Shown: positions 36,452 through 45,412, counted from the stretch's first letter. The stretch: DNA of 64,000 nucleotides from Fibrobacter sp. UWB4 (GCF_002210345.1 NZ_MWQI01000007.1:1-64000); one strand, 5' to 3'. The notes: generated from the letters alone by a model not told the origin. Made by a program: numbers and translations.

Positions 36452-39400
36452 TTATTCAGCGTCGGCTTCGATAGGCACGAATGCGTTTTTGCTGTTGAAG
36501 CTTTCAGGCAAATCCCAGTCGTCGTCCTTCGGCATCGCGGCCTGCGGTTTCGGCGGCTGGACTGGCGTGAACGTCTGCTGCGGATTAAGCGGAATCTGCT
36601 TTGCGGCTTCCGTTGCCTTCTTGATGGAATCTGCTTTCATGACTTCTGAAACTGGTCTTGCATCAGCAGGGATGACTTGCTGCGGCTTCGACGCAGTCCC
36701 AGCTTGCGCAGTAGCTGGCTGTGCGACACTGGGAGCGGTTTCTTGTGCTTTAACCGTTGCGGAATCTGTTGCGGTTCCGGTTTGCGGTGGCGTACTTGTC
36801 TGCGGCATCGGCAAGCTCACGACAATTCCAGACTTTGCAATCGTTTCGGCGGCAATCTTCTGCACTTGCGGCGGCGTGAATCCCGGCACATCGAGCCACG
36901 GGAGCGGACGGCCTTTTTCGCCGTTCACAAGCGCTTCGCCGGTCATCGGGTCCACCGTGAGTTCGCCACGTTCGTTTGTCAGCATCAGCGGCACTTCACC
37001 CGTGGCGATCATCGAAATGTCAAGGAAGTCGATCTGCTTCGGGATGCCGAGAATGTCGATTTCTTCCTTTGCAAACGAAGCCCACTGCGGCAAACCGCCC
37101 GAGGCGCCTGCAATACGCGTACGTCCCGATTTCAAGGGCTTGTTGTCGTCAAAGCCCACATAGCTACCAATGGCAATTACGGAATCCAGTGCGATGCCGT
37201 TCTTTTCCTTGACGTATGTTGGGAGCGCTCCCAGGAACGCCACGTTGCGGTAATCATTTGTCGTACCTGTCTTGCCCATCACCGGGTAGCGGAGCTTCGA
37301 GGCGCCTTCAGGATTCTTGACGCTAAGTGCGGTGAGCTGGCTGTGTGCCGTGCCGTTCGTGAACACGGAGCGCAGCATCACGCCCATCTGCGTTGTCACG
37401 GTATCGTCAAGCACCGTCATCGATTCCATCTTGTTCCTGAAAATCGTGCGGCCGTCGCGGTTCCTGATTTCCTTGATAAAGCAGGCTTCGGTCCAGTTGG
37501 CGTCCTTGCACTTGAAAATCTTGCCCGTAAGGAGCGTCTGGTAGGCGGTCGTGATTTCGGCAAGCGTAATGTCGTTCACGCCGAGCGGCATGCTGAACAC
37601 TTTCTGCAATTTCTGGTGGATGCCGATTTCGTTTGCAAAGCGGGCGTAGTCTGCCATCGCAAGCGCACGGCGGTAATCTGGCCAGTAACGCAAATGAGCC
37701 ATGTCAAAGTAGTCCGCGTCGCTATCGACCGGTTCAATCATGGCGTTCAAACGTTTAAAGTCGGCAAGCGTAAAGTTTTCGATCAGCTGCACGGAATCGA
37801 GCGGCAAGAGCTTTGTCGATTCGTCCGGGTCGAGTTCCTGGATTTCTCGGGTGCGCCAGATTTCAGAATAGCGCTTGAAATTGTGATTCACGTACTTCGT
37901 GATTTTCGGGTCGCGCTTCGCTTGTTTCAAGCCGACATCGTTAAATGTTCCGTAGCGCAAGTTTTGCACGGCGCGAGCCTGCAATACCTTGCCGTCGTTC
38001 ATGTAGCGCTCCACAAGAGCGTCGCGAGCCTTCGTAAATTCGATTTCGCGTTTGACTTCGTCCTTCATCATGAGGCCGAACTTGTCGCGCAGGCGTTCGA
38101 TCAGCTTGATGCGTTCTTCGCCAGGCATGCGGGCGAATCCGTTTTCGCGGGCGACATCCTCGAATTCCTTGTCCGAGAGCTTGTCCATGAGGTGTTCCAA
38201 AAGCCAAATACTTGCGATATTTTCGGAACGTGTCGCTGCCCATGCAATGCTTACGACGTCACCCTTGTTTTTGTGGTCCGGACGCGGGAAGTAGAACTGG
38301 TTCCCGTACTGGAATGCGTTGAATTCGTTTTCGAGATTGTCGAGGTAGTTCCAGTGGTACTTGAGGGCAAGCGCGTAAAGAATCGGCTTCCAGCTGGAAC
38401 CGAGCTGGCGGAGCGCCTTGAAGCTACGGTCGAATCCGGTGTTGTGGAACCCGCCCTGGCTTGCGAGCACCTTGCCGTTTCGGATGGCGACGAGAGCGCC
38501 TTGCAGCACCGGTTCCGTTTCAATCTTGCACGGTGCGTAACCGTTGATCGGCATTTCGTCGATGATGCTCACGAGGAGGATGGCGCCCGGCTTGAGCTGG
38601 GTCGCGAGAATCTTGTTCACGTCGCCACCGGCGAGCTTTGCAAAGTCGTTGACGGATTGTTCCGTGACGATGCCCTTGAGCTGGCCGAAGTTCAGCTTCA
38701 GCGATTGCAGCCTGCCGGTCGTATCGTAGAAAACGCTATCCACGGCGCCGTAGAGGTAATCGCCCTTGCGGGCTGTGCGGGCGCGGTTTGCGAATTGCGC
38801 TTTCGGGAGTACAAAACCGCCGAGCTGTAACTGCAAGTTGCTGATGTTTGTCTGCAACGCGCGCTTGGCGGCGTCCTGTGACTTGGCGTTCAAAGTCGTC
38901 GTGATTTCGAGCTGTGCCTTGCGCCAGTCCTCGATGCCTTCGCTCTGGAAAAGCTCGTGGAAAAAGTCGCTGTCGAGGCGTTCTTCCAAGCGTTCGAGCG
39001 TCGTGCTCATCGTGAAGCGGAAATTGCCGTGGTTGAATTCGAGAGGTTTTGCGGTGGCGGCGTCCATGTCGGCCTGCTCGATGTAGCCTTCTTCGACCAT
39101 GCGCCCGAGTACATAGCGGAGTCGCGTCTCGCCGCGTTCGAGCGCCCTTTGCCTGCGCTCTTCGGTGCGCTGGATGAACGGGTCGTAGTTGAACGGTCCT
39201 TTGACCGAGCCTGCGATGAATGCGCATTCGGCAAGCGTCAGGTCCTTGAGTTCCTTGTTGAAGAAGTACTGTGCCGCAATGGCGACACCCTTGCCTGTAC
39301 CCGAGACGTGGAACTGGTTCAGGTAAAATTCCAGGATGTCTTCCTTGGAAAAATGCTTTTCCATGCGGAGCGCGTTCAAAAATTCCTTGAGCTTTTCCTT

Positions 39401-39829
39401 GACGGAACGTTCTTCGCGGCCAAAAATGTTCTTGACGGCCTGCTGTGTGAGCGATGAACCGCCCTGGATGAATCGCCTGGCCTTGATGTTGTTGAACATG
39501 GCTCGCATGAACCCTTTGAAGTTATAGCCGTTGTGGGTCCAGTAGCGGGAGTCTTCGGCGGCGACGAGAGCGTTGATCAGGTTGACGGGAATATCGCCGT
39601 AGGGAACGTAAACTCGGTGGTTCGCGTCAAAGAATGCGCCGAGCAATGTCTCTCCGTCCTCGTAGAAAACGCGGGTTTCTCCAGAAAGGACCTGCAAGAT
39701 ATTGGTCCGGTTGAACAGATTGTCCGGATCGCGTTCGGGAAGGATCTTGAACACGACGATATAGAAGGGTATGCAGCAAATTAGGGCTACGAGAAAAAAA
39801 GCTACAGTGATTTTGACAAACTTATTCAT
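36452..39829 (-). CDS. Class A penicillin-binding protein (transglycosylase/transpeptidase)
   Basis: 1125 residues. One N-terminal membrane anchor (about 8-30). The GT51 glycosyltransferase domain has the catalytic E92 in AAEDSRYWTHNGYNFKG and GGSSLTQQAVKNIFG (about 127-141). The transpeptidase domain has the active serine S478 in GSSWKPI, SEN in ATRSENIASIWLLEHLM and the KTG triad in VMGKTGTTNDYR. The enzyme polymerises and cross-links peptidoglycan in the periplasm. The last 140 residues or so are a low-complexity tail rich in P, A, T, Q and V, absent from typical PBP1. The start at 39829 gives the expected cytoplasmic stub before the anchor. Confidence 0.95.
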   Translation of the reverse strand: MNKFVKITVAFFLVALICCIPFYIVVFKILPERDPDNLFNRTNILQVLSGETRVFYEDGETLLGAFFDANHRVYVPYGDIPVNLINALVAAEDSRYWTHNGYNFKGFMRAMFNNIKARRFIQGGSSLTQQAVKNIFGREERSVKEKLKEFLNALRMEKHFSKEDILEFYLNQFHVSGTGKGVAIAAQYFFNKELKDLTLAECAFIAGSVKGPFNYDPFIQRTEERRQRALERGETRLRYVLGRMVEEGYIEQADMDAATAKPLEFNHGNFRFTMSTTLERLEERLDSDFFHELFQSEGIEDWRKAQLEITTTLNAKSQDAAKRALQTNISNLQLQLGGFVLPKAQFANRARTARKGDYLYGAVDSVFYDTTGRLQSLKLNFGQLKGIVTEQSVNDFAKLAGGDVNKILATQLKPGAILLVSIIDEMPINGYAPCKIETEPVLQGALVAIRNGKVLASQGGFHNTGFDRSFKALRQLGSSWKPILYALALKYHWNYLDNLENEFNAFQYGNQFYFPRPDHKNKGDVVSIAWAATRSENIASIWLLEHLMDKLSDKEFEDVARENGFARMPGEERIKLIERLRDKFGLMMKDEVKREIEFTKARDALVERYMNDGKVLQARAVQNLRYGTFNDVGLKQAKRDPKITKYVNHNFKRYSEIWRTREIQELDPDESTKLLPLDSVQLIENFTLADFKRLNAMIEPVDSDADYFDMAHLRYWPDYRRALAMADYARFANEIGIHQKLQKVFSMPLGVNDITLAEITTAYQTLLTGKIFKCKDANWTEACFIKEIRNRDGRTIFRNKMESMTVLDDTVTTQMGVMLRSVFTNGTAHSQLTALSVKNPEGASKLRYPVMGKTGTTNDYRNVAFLGALPTYVKEKNGIALDSVIAIGSYVGFDDNKPLKSGRTRIAGASGGLPQWASFAKEEIDILGIPKQIDFLDISMIATGEVPLMLTNERGELTVDPMTGEALVNGEKGRPLPWLDVPGFTPPQVQKIAAETIAKSGIVVSLPMPQTSTPPQTGTATDSATVKAQETAPSVAQPATAQAGTASKPQQVIPADARPVSEVMKADSIKKATEAAKQIPLNPQQTFTPVQPPKPQAAMPKDDDWDLPESFNSKNAFVPIEADAE

Positions 39830-40005
39830 TTTACCGTAAGATGTTGACTGTTAACGATTTACAAGATATAAAAGTTTTGCGGGCGCGTCCTGTAGAACGG
39901 TGGCTTTCGTGTAAAAAATAGGCTTATTTGCATGGAAAAACAATGATTTTGCCTGTTACCCCTTGAAAAATTGCTGAAAATTTGTTAAAATTAGGACCCC
40001 AAGAT

Positions 40006-40094
40006 GGGAAGATGGCCGAGTTGGCCGAAGGCGCGTCCCTGCTAAGGACGTATAGGACTAAATCCTATCGCGAGTTCGAATCTCGCTCTTCCCG
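40006..40094 (+). tRNA. tRNA-Ser (GCT anticodon)
   Basis: 89-base class II tRNA. The acceptor GGGAAGA (40006-40012) pairs with TCTTCCC (40087-40093), discriminator G40094. The anticodon GCT is at 40041-40043 in a CGTCC/GGACG stem. A long variable arm (TAGGA...TCCTA) and a T arm GCGAGTTCGAATCTCGC follow. It reads AGC and AGU. No CCA is encoded. Confidence 0.96.
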
Positions 40095-40100
40095 CTGAAA

Positions 40101-40131
40101 AGCCCCGAGTCGAAAGACCCGGGGTTTTTTG
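40101..40131 (+). terminator. Terminator after tRNA-Ser
   Basis: CCCCGAGTC (40103-40111) pairs with GACCCGGGG (40116-40124) with one internal A-C mismatch, loop GAAA, then six T. Strong and placed 8 bases after the tRNA. Confidence 0.9.
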
Positions 40132-40182
40132 TGTCTTCTCCCCGCGGAGGCGGAGAGTTCCCTGCACAAAACTTACCTCCAC

Positions 40183-40224
40183 TAACCAATAACCATTGAC
40201 TAATGACCAATGACTATTGACTAG
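40183..40224. repeat. Heptanucleotide tandem repeat at the diguanylate cyclase stop
   Basis: Six heptads in register: TAACCAA, TAACCAT, TGACTAA, TGACCAA, TGACTAT, TGACTAG. The TAG stop of the minus-strand cyclase gene (CTA at 40221-40223) lies within the last unit. Confidence 0.72.
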
Positions 40225-41810
40225 CTCTTAAACTTCCCTTTATCTATATACATGAACGTATCTGCGCGCTTGAGCACGTCTTTTACGCTTTCGTCGATCT
40301 GTGCGCTATATTCGGCCATCCCCGCAGCGAATGAGATGCGTTCCCTCGGAGACCGTTTGAGGCTGATGGAAGATTTGAGCTTTTCAAAAAGTTCTGCGCG
40401 TTTTTCGTACTGTTCGCCGAAAAGGATGATGACAAATTCATCACCGCCGATGCGGAAAACCGGGCTGTGGCTGAAAACGTTGCAGAAAACCTTGCTGCAG
40501 TTCTTGAGATATTCATCGCCCATGTCGTGCCCGAACGTATCGTTGATAACCTTCAGGTCGTTGACGTCGCATTCTACAAGCGCGAATTTTATTTTGTCCT
40601 TGGCGTTGATTTCGTTGTCAATCAGTTCGCATTTTGCCTTGAACGCGGCGGCGCTCCCGACACCTGTCAGCGGATCCTTATTCGCGATCAGCTTTGTATG
40701 CTGGAGGTCCTTTCTTAACCGTTCTGCCGTTTCTTCGAGACGGTGCTCTTCTTCGACATTGATGATGCCCACGATGAACGCCTGCGCATTGCTCTTGTCG
40801 CTTGCGATTTTCAGGCGGTAATGCTCCGTATGCCCGTCGATGCTGGCGAGGAACGGGATGGTGTAGTAGGGGGCCGTCTGCAAAATGTCGATGCACTTTT
40901 CAATGGTTGATTTCTCGATAAATGCGCTAAACTCATTGGGAACGAAAATTCGCCGCATGAAGTCGTCGAAACTCTTGGGGTCCGATGAATTGCGGCCTTC
41001 CCAGAGGAGCGGTACGAACTTTTCGCTGACCTGGTAGTATTTGGTCTGATTTTTGGTAATGTCCATGTACAGGACAAGGTCGTAGTCTGAAGAAAGCCCC
41101 GCGATGATGACGGCCTTTTGGGTGAGGTCCCTGTTCCTGCTGATTTTCGAGATGAAAAATGCGTAGATCGTGCAGCATCCGAGCATGAATCCGATGGAAT
41201 CGCAGGGGGCAAACGGGTATACCTTTTGGAGCAGCCCGCAAAGAAGCGGCGCAAGAATGAACAGGAAGCTTGCTGCGTAATGGCGCCGCGTGTTTACGTT
41301 TTTCGCGCTTGCGATTCTGTATGCGGTGAATAGCCCAATGACGAAGAATGTAAAGTACTGGCTGTAGTAAAGGAGGTTTCGACCTGACCGTGCGATGTAT
41401 GTCCCGTCGTCCGAAATGTCAAAAATAAATTTTGATTTGTAATTTAAGGCGAGCAGCGCAAATTGGAATAATACGAGCGCAAATGAAAGCATCTTGGCGG
41501 GAATTGCTTTATCGCGTTCGATCCTGATGAAGTTCAGTATGTAGCTCAGCCAGATGTAGGCGGAAAGCGCTGCTGTAGCGTGAAAAACTGTCGATGACGT
41601 GAAAAATAGGGAGTTGTTATGGACAATCCCGCTCCCGAAGATGCCCCAAACGCCGTCCTGGATGCAGAAAAATATCACCCAGATGGAAAGGTGCAGGAAA
41701 TCCTTGTCCGTTTTTTCGCTTTTGTCCAATACAATTTTAAACTGATTCATGAAAATCAGCAGAACAAGGGCGCAGGTAAAAGATAGAACTGAATAGAGTG
41801 GATTTGCCAT
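40221..41810 (-). CDS. Membrane diguanylate cyclase
   Basis: 529 residues. About seven transmembrane helices occupy the first 230 residues (from LYSVLSFTCALVLLIFM to SIGFMLGCCTIYAFFIS). A PAS-like linker follows (about 235-355, with a SDKSNAQAFIVGIINVEEEHRLEE ending), then the GGDEF domain from about 365 (DPLTGVGSAAAFKAKC) with the active-site GGDEF at 455-459. The RxxD inhibitory site normally found just upstream is missing. It should make cyclic di-GMP at the inner membrane in response to an unknown membrane or extracellular cue. No c-di-GMP receptor is encoded nearby. Confidence 0.93.
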   Translation of the reverse strand: MANPLYSVLSFTCALVLLIFMNQFKIVLDKSEKTDKDFLHLSIWVIFFCIQDGVWGIFGSGIVHNNSLFFTSSTVFHATAALSAYIWLSYILNFIRIERDKAIPAKMLSFALVLFQFALLALNYKSKFIFDISDDGTYIARSGRNLLYYSQYFTFFVIGLFTAYRIASAKNVNTRRHYAASFLFILAPLLCGLLQKVYPFAPCDSIGFMLGCCTIYAFFISKISRNRDLTQKAVIIAGLSSDYDLVLYMDITKNQTKYYQVSEKFVPLLWEGRNSSDPKSFDDFMRRIFVPNEFSAFIEKSTIEKCIDILQTAPYYTIPFLASIDGHTEHYRLKIASDKSNAQAFIVGIINVEEEHRLEETAERLRKDLQHTKLIANKDPLTGVGSAAAFKAKCELIDNEINAKDKIKFALVECDVNDLKVINDTFGHDMGDEYLKNCSKVFCNVFSHSPVFRIGGDEFVIILFGEQYEKRAELFEKLKSSISLKRSPRERISFAAGMAEYSAQIDESVKDVLKRADTFMYIDKGKFKS

Positions 41811-41909
41811 AACACCTTGAAGTATTTTAAACTAATATAAGTTTTTTGTACCTTTTTTGCAAGTTTTCGGGAAAAGTGTGCTTTTTATCACGAAATGTGC
41901 CACACGTTC

Positions 41910-41957
41910 TCGTCATCCTGAAACCCGTAAGGGTTGAATGATCCCGTTATTTCACGT
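41910..41957. repeat. REP-like element, GTCATCCTGA class
   Basis: TCGTCATCCTGAAACCC followed by GTAAGGGTTGAATGATCCCGTTA. The ACCC/GGGT arms form a small hairpin. It resembles the left arm at 45311. The rest of the 41,811-42,044 gap holds likely promoters for the cyclase (TTATATTAG near 41,835, minus strand) and for the small coiled-coil gene. Confidence 0.6.
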
Positions 41958-42044
41958 AAAAACGGCATTTTTCTAAAAATATATTGACTTTTACAATCTT
42001 AGAATGGATATTATTAGGTGGATTTAATCATAAGGAGTTTGATC

Positions 42045-42392
42045 ATGAAGACGAATAGCTTTTTGGTCGGCGCCATTCTCGGTGCCGCAGCGACTGTTGC
42101 CATTACGAAGAAGTTTTTTAAATGCGGTTCTTGCAACGAAAACGAAGCCTGTGATAATCCGGTTATCAAGGATGCCGACGACGCCGTCGAAAAGCTCCGC
42201 AATTCCGTGGACAGCCTCCGCAAGGAGCTGAACAGCCGCATCGAATCCGAGCAGACCTACGCCGCCAAGTGCGAAGACCTCAAGGATCAGGTGGCCAAGC
42301 AGAACGCAGAAATCAATAACCTCAAGAACATCTGCGAAATGCAGGACAGCCGCAACAAGAAACTCGAAGACGAACTCGCTAGCAAGAAGTAG
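42045..42392 (+). CDS. Small membrane-anchored coiled-coil protein
   Basis: 115 residues from ATG 42045, which follows AAGGAGTTTGATC, a near-perfect ribosome-binding site. The N-terminus KTNSFLVGAILGAAATVAI is a short glycine-rich hydrophobic segment as in YtxH-type stress proteins. A Cys-rich patch CGSCNENEAC lies at about 27-36. The remainder is a continuous coiled coil (EKLRNSVDSLRKELNSR, QNAEINNLKNICEMQD). The role is unknown. The anchor plus coiled coil suggests a membrane-tethered scaffold. Confidence 0.8.
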   Translation: MKTNSFLVGAILGAAATVAITKKFFKCGSCNENEACDNPVIKDADDAVEKLRNSVDSLRKELNSRIESEQTYAAKCEDLKDQVAKQNAEINNLKNICEMQDSRNKKLEDELASKK

Positions 42393-42412
42393 TTAGCGAA
42401 CGTCCCTGCTAA

Positions 42413-42506
42413 CGTCATTGCGAGGAGCAAAGCGACGAAGCAATCGTTATGTCATTCCGGCCAGAGCCTGTGCTGAGCGGAGTCGAAGTAAGCCGGAATC
42501 TCCATA
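42413..42506. repeat. Two REP-like elements in tandem
   Basis: Element one, 42413-42447: CGTCATTGCGAGGAGCAAAG then CGACGAAGCAATCG, with TTGCG/CGCAA-type pairing. Element two, 42450-42506: GTCATTCCGGCC, GAGCCTGTGCTGAGCGGAGT, then CGAAGTAAGCCGGAATCTCC. Element two is nearly identical to the one at 55464. Versions of both cores are widespread interspersed repeats in unrelated bacterial genomes. Confidence 0.75.
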
Positions 42507-42511
42507 CTTGT

Positions 42512-42709
42512 CTATTATTAAACCAAGATGCCATGTTCTCTATAGTACTGATGAAGGTGATGACGCAGTACTTATGCAAAGACATGTTTCCAAAACATCA
42601 AGAGCTGTAACCAAAACACTTCCAAGAGGGCGAATCGCGTTTTATTACAGTGGCGAAAAAAATTCCGTTGTTATCCATGAAATGGGACATTTACTAGATC
42701 TAAGTGATG
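42512..42709 (+). pseudogene. Remnant of a zinc-metalloprotease-like gene
   Basis: One frame reads about 60 residues that look like a genuine protein: YSTDEGDDAVLMQRHVS, then RGRIAFYYSGEKNS and VVIHEMGHLLDLSD. The HEMGH is an HExxH zinc-binding motif in typical protease context. Upstream the frame runs straight into a REP-like element, and downstream into the signal-peptide region of the next gene, read in another frame. No start codon or ribosome-binding site belongs to it. I read it as an internal fragment left by deletion, cut off on both sides. A chance open frame is less likely given the motif but possible. Confidence 0.5.
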
Positions 42710-44032
42710 TTGATGAAAAAAATATTTTTCTTATTGCTAATTTGTCTTTCTTGTTCTTTGGGCGGAGACTTTTGCGTTTTCGATGCCAATGGTAATTGTG
42801 CATCCGTTTTGCATAGTATGAAAGATGCTCAGAATACCTCAAAAAAAATTGGATTTAAAAAATATTACATAGCCCAAAAAGAAAAAAACATCGTGGCAAG
42901 GCATTCTTACAAAACTGTAAACCCGAAAAAAAATATTGGCCGTAAGAAATGGTACGAGGTGGATTGGAATCAGGGCGTTAAACTTTGTCCTGAATCAAAT
43001 TTCAATATAGGCGACGGAATTTGGATTGTAAATGGATCTGCTCATGTAGATTCTTTAAATTGTATTTATGTAGATGGCTCTCCTTATACTAGAAGTATTC
43101 TTGTCCTTTATGCAAGGAATATGAATGATTTGACTGATGCGGACTCTAGCTGGATTCTAGTAAATCAGACGATTGTGGAATTAGCCGGAAAAACATTTAA
43201 AATATGGGATTCGTATTCTTATGATCCTAAAAAAATAAAAATTCGAAATGTTACTTTTAAGCAAGATTTAATTGTTGATAAAACAGAACTTAGAATACGT
43301 GATGCCATTTGGCTTCGTCGATATATATCTGAGTTGAGAAAATTACGAGATGTTCCTGGATATAACTCTTTTTGGGGGCGGCATAATTATGCTTTTTACC
43401 CTACGAAAGATACTTTGGAAATATTGGATTATCCAGCACCTGGCGATGGCCGATTGACTTTAATACGTTCTATGCTGGATCATCTAGAAATGACATGGAC
43501 GGGTGCTATATTGAAGAATTCGTTAGATGCTGAAGAAAAACAAAGTTATTTTATGCAACCTTCTGTTGAAAATTTACAAGGAGGACTCGACTCATTTGTT
43601 GATGTTTTAGATACTGCTGCGAATGGGTATCGTTATCCATCAAAAGATGAATGGTTTGTATTGCAGAGAGGTGGTGCCACTACAATATTTGCATGGGGAA
43701 ATGATCCCGATGAAAAAGAATTAAGTCGTTATATGAATTTAAATTGCTCCGAAGGAAGAATGGGTGTTTATCCTGTAAGAATGTTTGCTCCTAATGGTTA
43801 TGGATTGTATGATGTATATGGAAATGCTGAAGGAAATGTGATTAACTTTGTGGGTTCCGAATATAGCTATGGCCCCATTTGTAATGGTTATGATGTTTCT
43901 ACTCGTTTGCCTCCAGTGTGTATTTTTATGAAGAAATATGCATGTGTCAGAAGAGATTTAAAGTCTGTAAATTATGACCTTCCTTATGTAAAGGCCCTTA
44001 AGGGCATGCGTCTAGTGCGTAAACTTGAATAA
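42707..44032 (+). CDS. Exported FGE-sulfatase-like protein
   Basis: 441 residues from ATG 42707; ATG 42713 is equally possible. The signal peptide is KKIFFLLLICLSCSLGG. The C-terminal third resembles the formylglycine-generating-enzyme fold: GYRYPSKDEWFVLQRGG, then FAPNGYGLYDVYGNAEGNVINFVG and a final KGMRLVRKLE, the usual series (compare RLPTEAEWE and NxxGLYDMxGNVWEW). The catalytic cysteines of true FGE are not evident. The N-terminal half is not recognised. Fibrobacter has many exported proteins with this type of domain. The gene is distinctly AT-rich, and its start abuts the metalloprotease remnant. Confidence 0.72.
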   Translation: MLMKKIFFLLLICLSCSLGGDFCVFDANGNCASVLHSMKDAQNTSKKIGFKKYYIAQKEKNIVARHSYKTVNPKKNIGRKKWYEVDWNQGVKLCPESNFNIGDGIWIVNGSAHVDSLNCIYVDGSPYTRSILVLYARNMNDLTDADSSWILVNQTIVELAGKTFKIWDSYSYDPKKIKIRNVTFKQDLIVDKTELRIRDAIWLRRYISELRKLRDVPGYNSFWGRHNYAFYPTKDTLEILDYPAPGDGRLTLIRSMLDHLEMTWTGAILKNSLDAEEKQSYFMQPSVENLQGGLDSFVDVLDTAANGYRYPSKDEWFVLQRGGATTIFAWGNDPDEKELSRYMNLNCSEGRMGVYPVRMFAPNGYGLYDVYGNAEGNVINFVGSEYSYGPICNGYDVSTRLPPVCIFMKKYACVRRDLKSVNYDLPYVKALKGMRLVRKLE

Positions 44033-44053
44033 TGACAAAATTTTGGGCTACAT

Positions 44054-44084
44054 TGTCATGCCCTGCTCCGACAGGGCATCGCCT
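44054..44084. repeat. REP-like palindrome, GTCATGCC class
   Basis: TGTCATGCCCTG and CAGGGCATCGCC around CTCCGA. It lies between two convergent genes and could end transcription from either side, though no long T run follows. Confidence 0.65.
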
Positions 44085-44098
44085 TCTCGTAAAATAAA

Positions 44099-45277
44099 CT
44101 ACGCTTTCCCTAAATCCTTCGCGAATTCTACGGCGAGTTCTTCGAGCTTTGCGGCAGAAGCCTCGTCGAGTGCGGACTTGAGCGTGACCGTCGTTTCGCA
44201 GAATGTCACGTTCTTGAGCGTGTCAAGAATCTCGTGCATTTTCTTGGCGGCCATCGGTGCCCATGTGCCGTTTTCAACAATGCCCACTTTGCGGTTGCTG
44301 TAGTTTTTCGCCTTGATGTGCGTGAGGAACTTTTCGGCGGCGGGGAAGAGCCCGGCATCAAGCGTTGTAGCGCATACAGCAAGATGACTGTAGCGGAAAG
44401 CCTGTGCTACCGTTTCCGAAGAATACGTGCGGGCCAAATCCATAATCGTCACGTCAACGCCTTTTTCGCGGAGCGATTCGGCTAGCTTCTTTGCGGCTTC
44501 TGCCGTGTGTCCGTAAACGCCCGCGAATGCAATGAACACACCCTGCGTTTCGGGAGCGTAGCTGCTCCAGGTGTTGTACTTTTCAATGTAGAAACCCAAA
44601 TTGTCTGTAAGAACCGGGCCGTGCAACGGGCAAATCGTTTTGACTTCAATGCCGGCGAGCTTCTTCAAAACGCTCTGCACCTGCATGCCATATTTCCCGA
44701 CGATGTTGATGTAGTAGCGTCTTGCTTCGTTCACCCAGTCTTCGCCGAGCTTGCCTGAAAGTCCGAATGTGCCGAACGCATCAGCAGAGAACAAGATTTT
44801 TTCGGATTCGTCGTAGCTGAGCAAGACTTCGGGCCAGTGGACCATCGGGGCGGCGATAAACTTTAGCGTGTGCTTGCCGAGCGAAAGCGTGTCACCATCC
44901 TTGAGCGTGAACGTCTTTGTGCCTTCCGGGAGCTTGACGAACTGCGGAATGAACGCAAGCGCCTTTGCGGATGCGGCAATGGTTGCGTCCGGGTATTTTT
45001 TGATGAATTCGAGAAAGCCACCGGCGTGGTCGGGTTCCAAATGATGGACAATCAGGTAGTCGGGCGTTTTGCCCTGCAATGCATTTTCAACATTTGACAA
45101 CCATTCACTTACTTTGTGTGCGTCTACGGAATCCGTGACCGCAATCTTCTCGTCAAAAATCACGTAGGAATTGTAAGAGACTCCATCAGGAACCTTGTAC
45201 TGCCCTTCAAATAAATCAATCTCGCGGTCATCCACCCCAACGAACTTAATGCTATCACTAAAATTAGGAACGATCAT
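44099..45277 (-). CDS. Flavodiiron protein (FprA/Rubredoxin-oxygen oxidoreductase family)
   Basis: Start taken at ATG 45277, six bases after a GAGGT ribosome-binding site; a more distal start would add nine basic residues. 392 residues. The N-terminal metallo-beta-lactamase-like diiron domain has HHLEPDHAGG (HxExDH ligands), and further histidines in MVHWPE and LHGPVL. The C-terminal flavodoxin domain begins at about 255 with VFIAFAGVYGHTAEAAKKLAESL. Such enzymes reduce O2 to water or NO to N2O and protect strict anaerobes. No rubredoxin gene is adjacent. Confidence 0.93.
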   Translation of the reverse strand: MIVPNFSDSIKFVGVDDREIDLFEGQYKVPDGVSYNSYVIFDEKIAVTDSVDAHKVSEWLSNVENALQGKTPDYLIVHHLEPDHAGGFLEFIKKYPDATIAASAKALAFIPQFVKLPEGTKTFTLKDGDTLSLGKHTLKFIAAPMVHWPEVLLSYDESEKILFSADAFGTFGLSGKLGEDWVNEARRYYINIVGKYGMQVQSVLKKLAGIEVKTICPLHGPVLTDNLGFYIEKYNTWSSYAPETQGVFIAFAGVYGHTAEAAKKLAESLREKGVDVTIMDLARTYSSETVAQAFRYSHLAVCATTLDAGLFPAAEKFLTHIKAKNYSNRKVGIVENGTWAPMAAKKMHEILDTLKNVTFCETTVTLKSALDEASAAKLEELAVEFAKDLGKA

Positions 45278-45310
45278 TTTTCTACCTCTTATTTTTAATT
45301 TCACTCATCG

Positions 45311-45412
45311 CGTCATTCTGAACCCCTGAAAGGGGTGAAGAACCCAGTTAATTCATGTCTATGCATTACGAGACTTTACTGGATTCTTCGGGGCGTGCCC
45401 CTCAGAATGACG
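45311..45412. repeat. 102-bp inverted repeat of two opposed REP-like elements
   Basis: The left end CGTCATTCTGA is matched by TCAGAATGACG on the right. Internally CCCCTGAAAGGGG and CGGGGCGTGCCCC form small stems, and AGAACCCAGT faces ACTGGATTCT. The whole can fold into a long branched hairpin. It lies between the divergent fprA-type gene and iorA, and fills most of the 45,278-45,560 gap. The iorA -10 TATATT is at about 45514. Confidence 0.75.

Noticed and set aside
42413-42506. REP-like elements read as part of a coding sequence in front of the metalloprotease remnant
   Set aside because: The same DNA occurs in non-coding places (55464), so the apparent residues there are a by-product.
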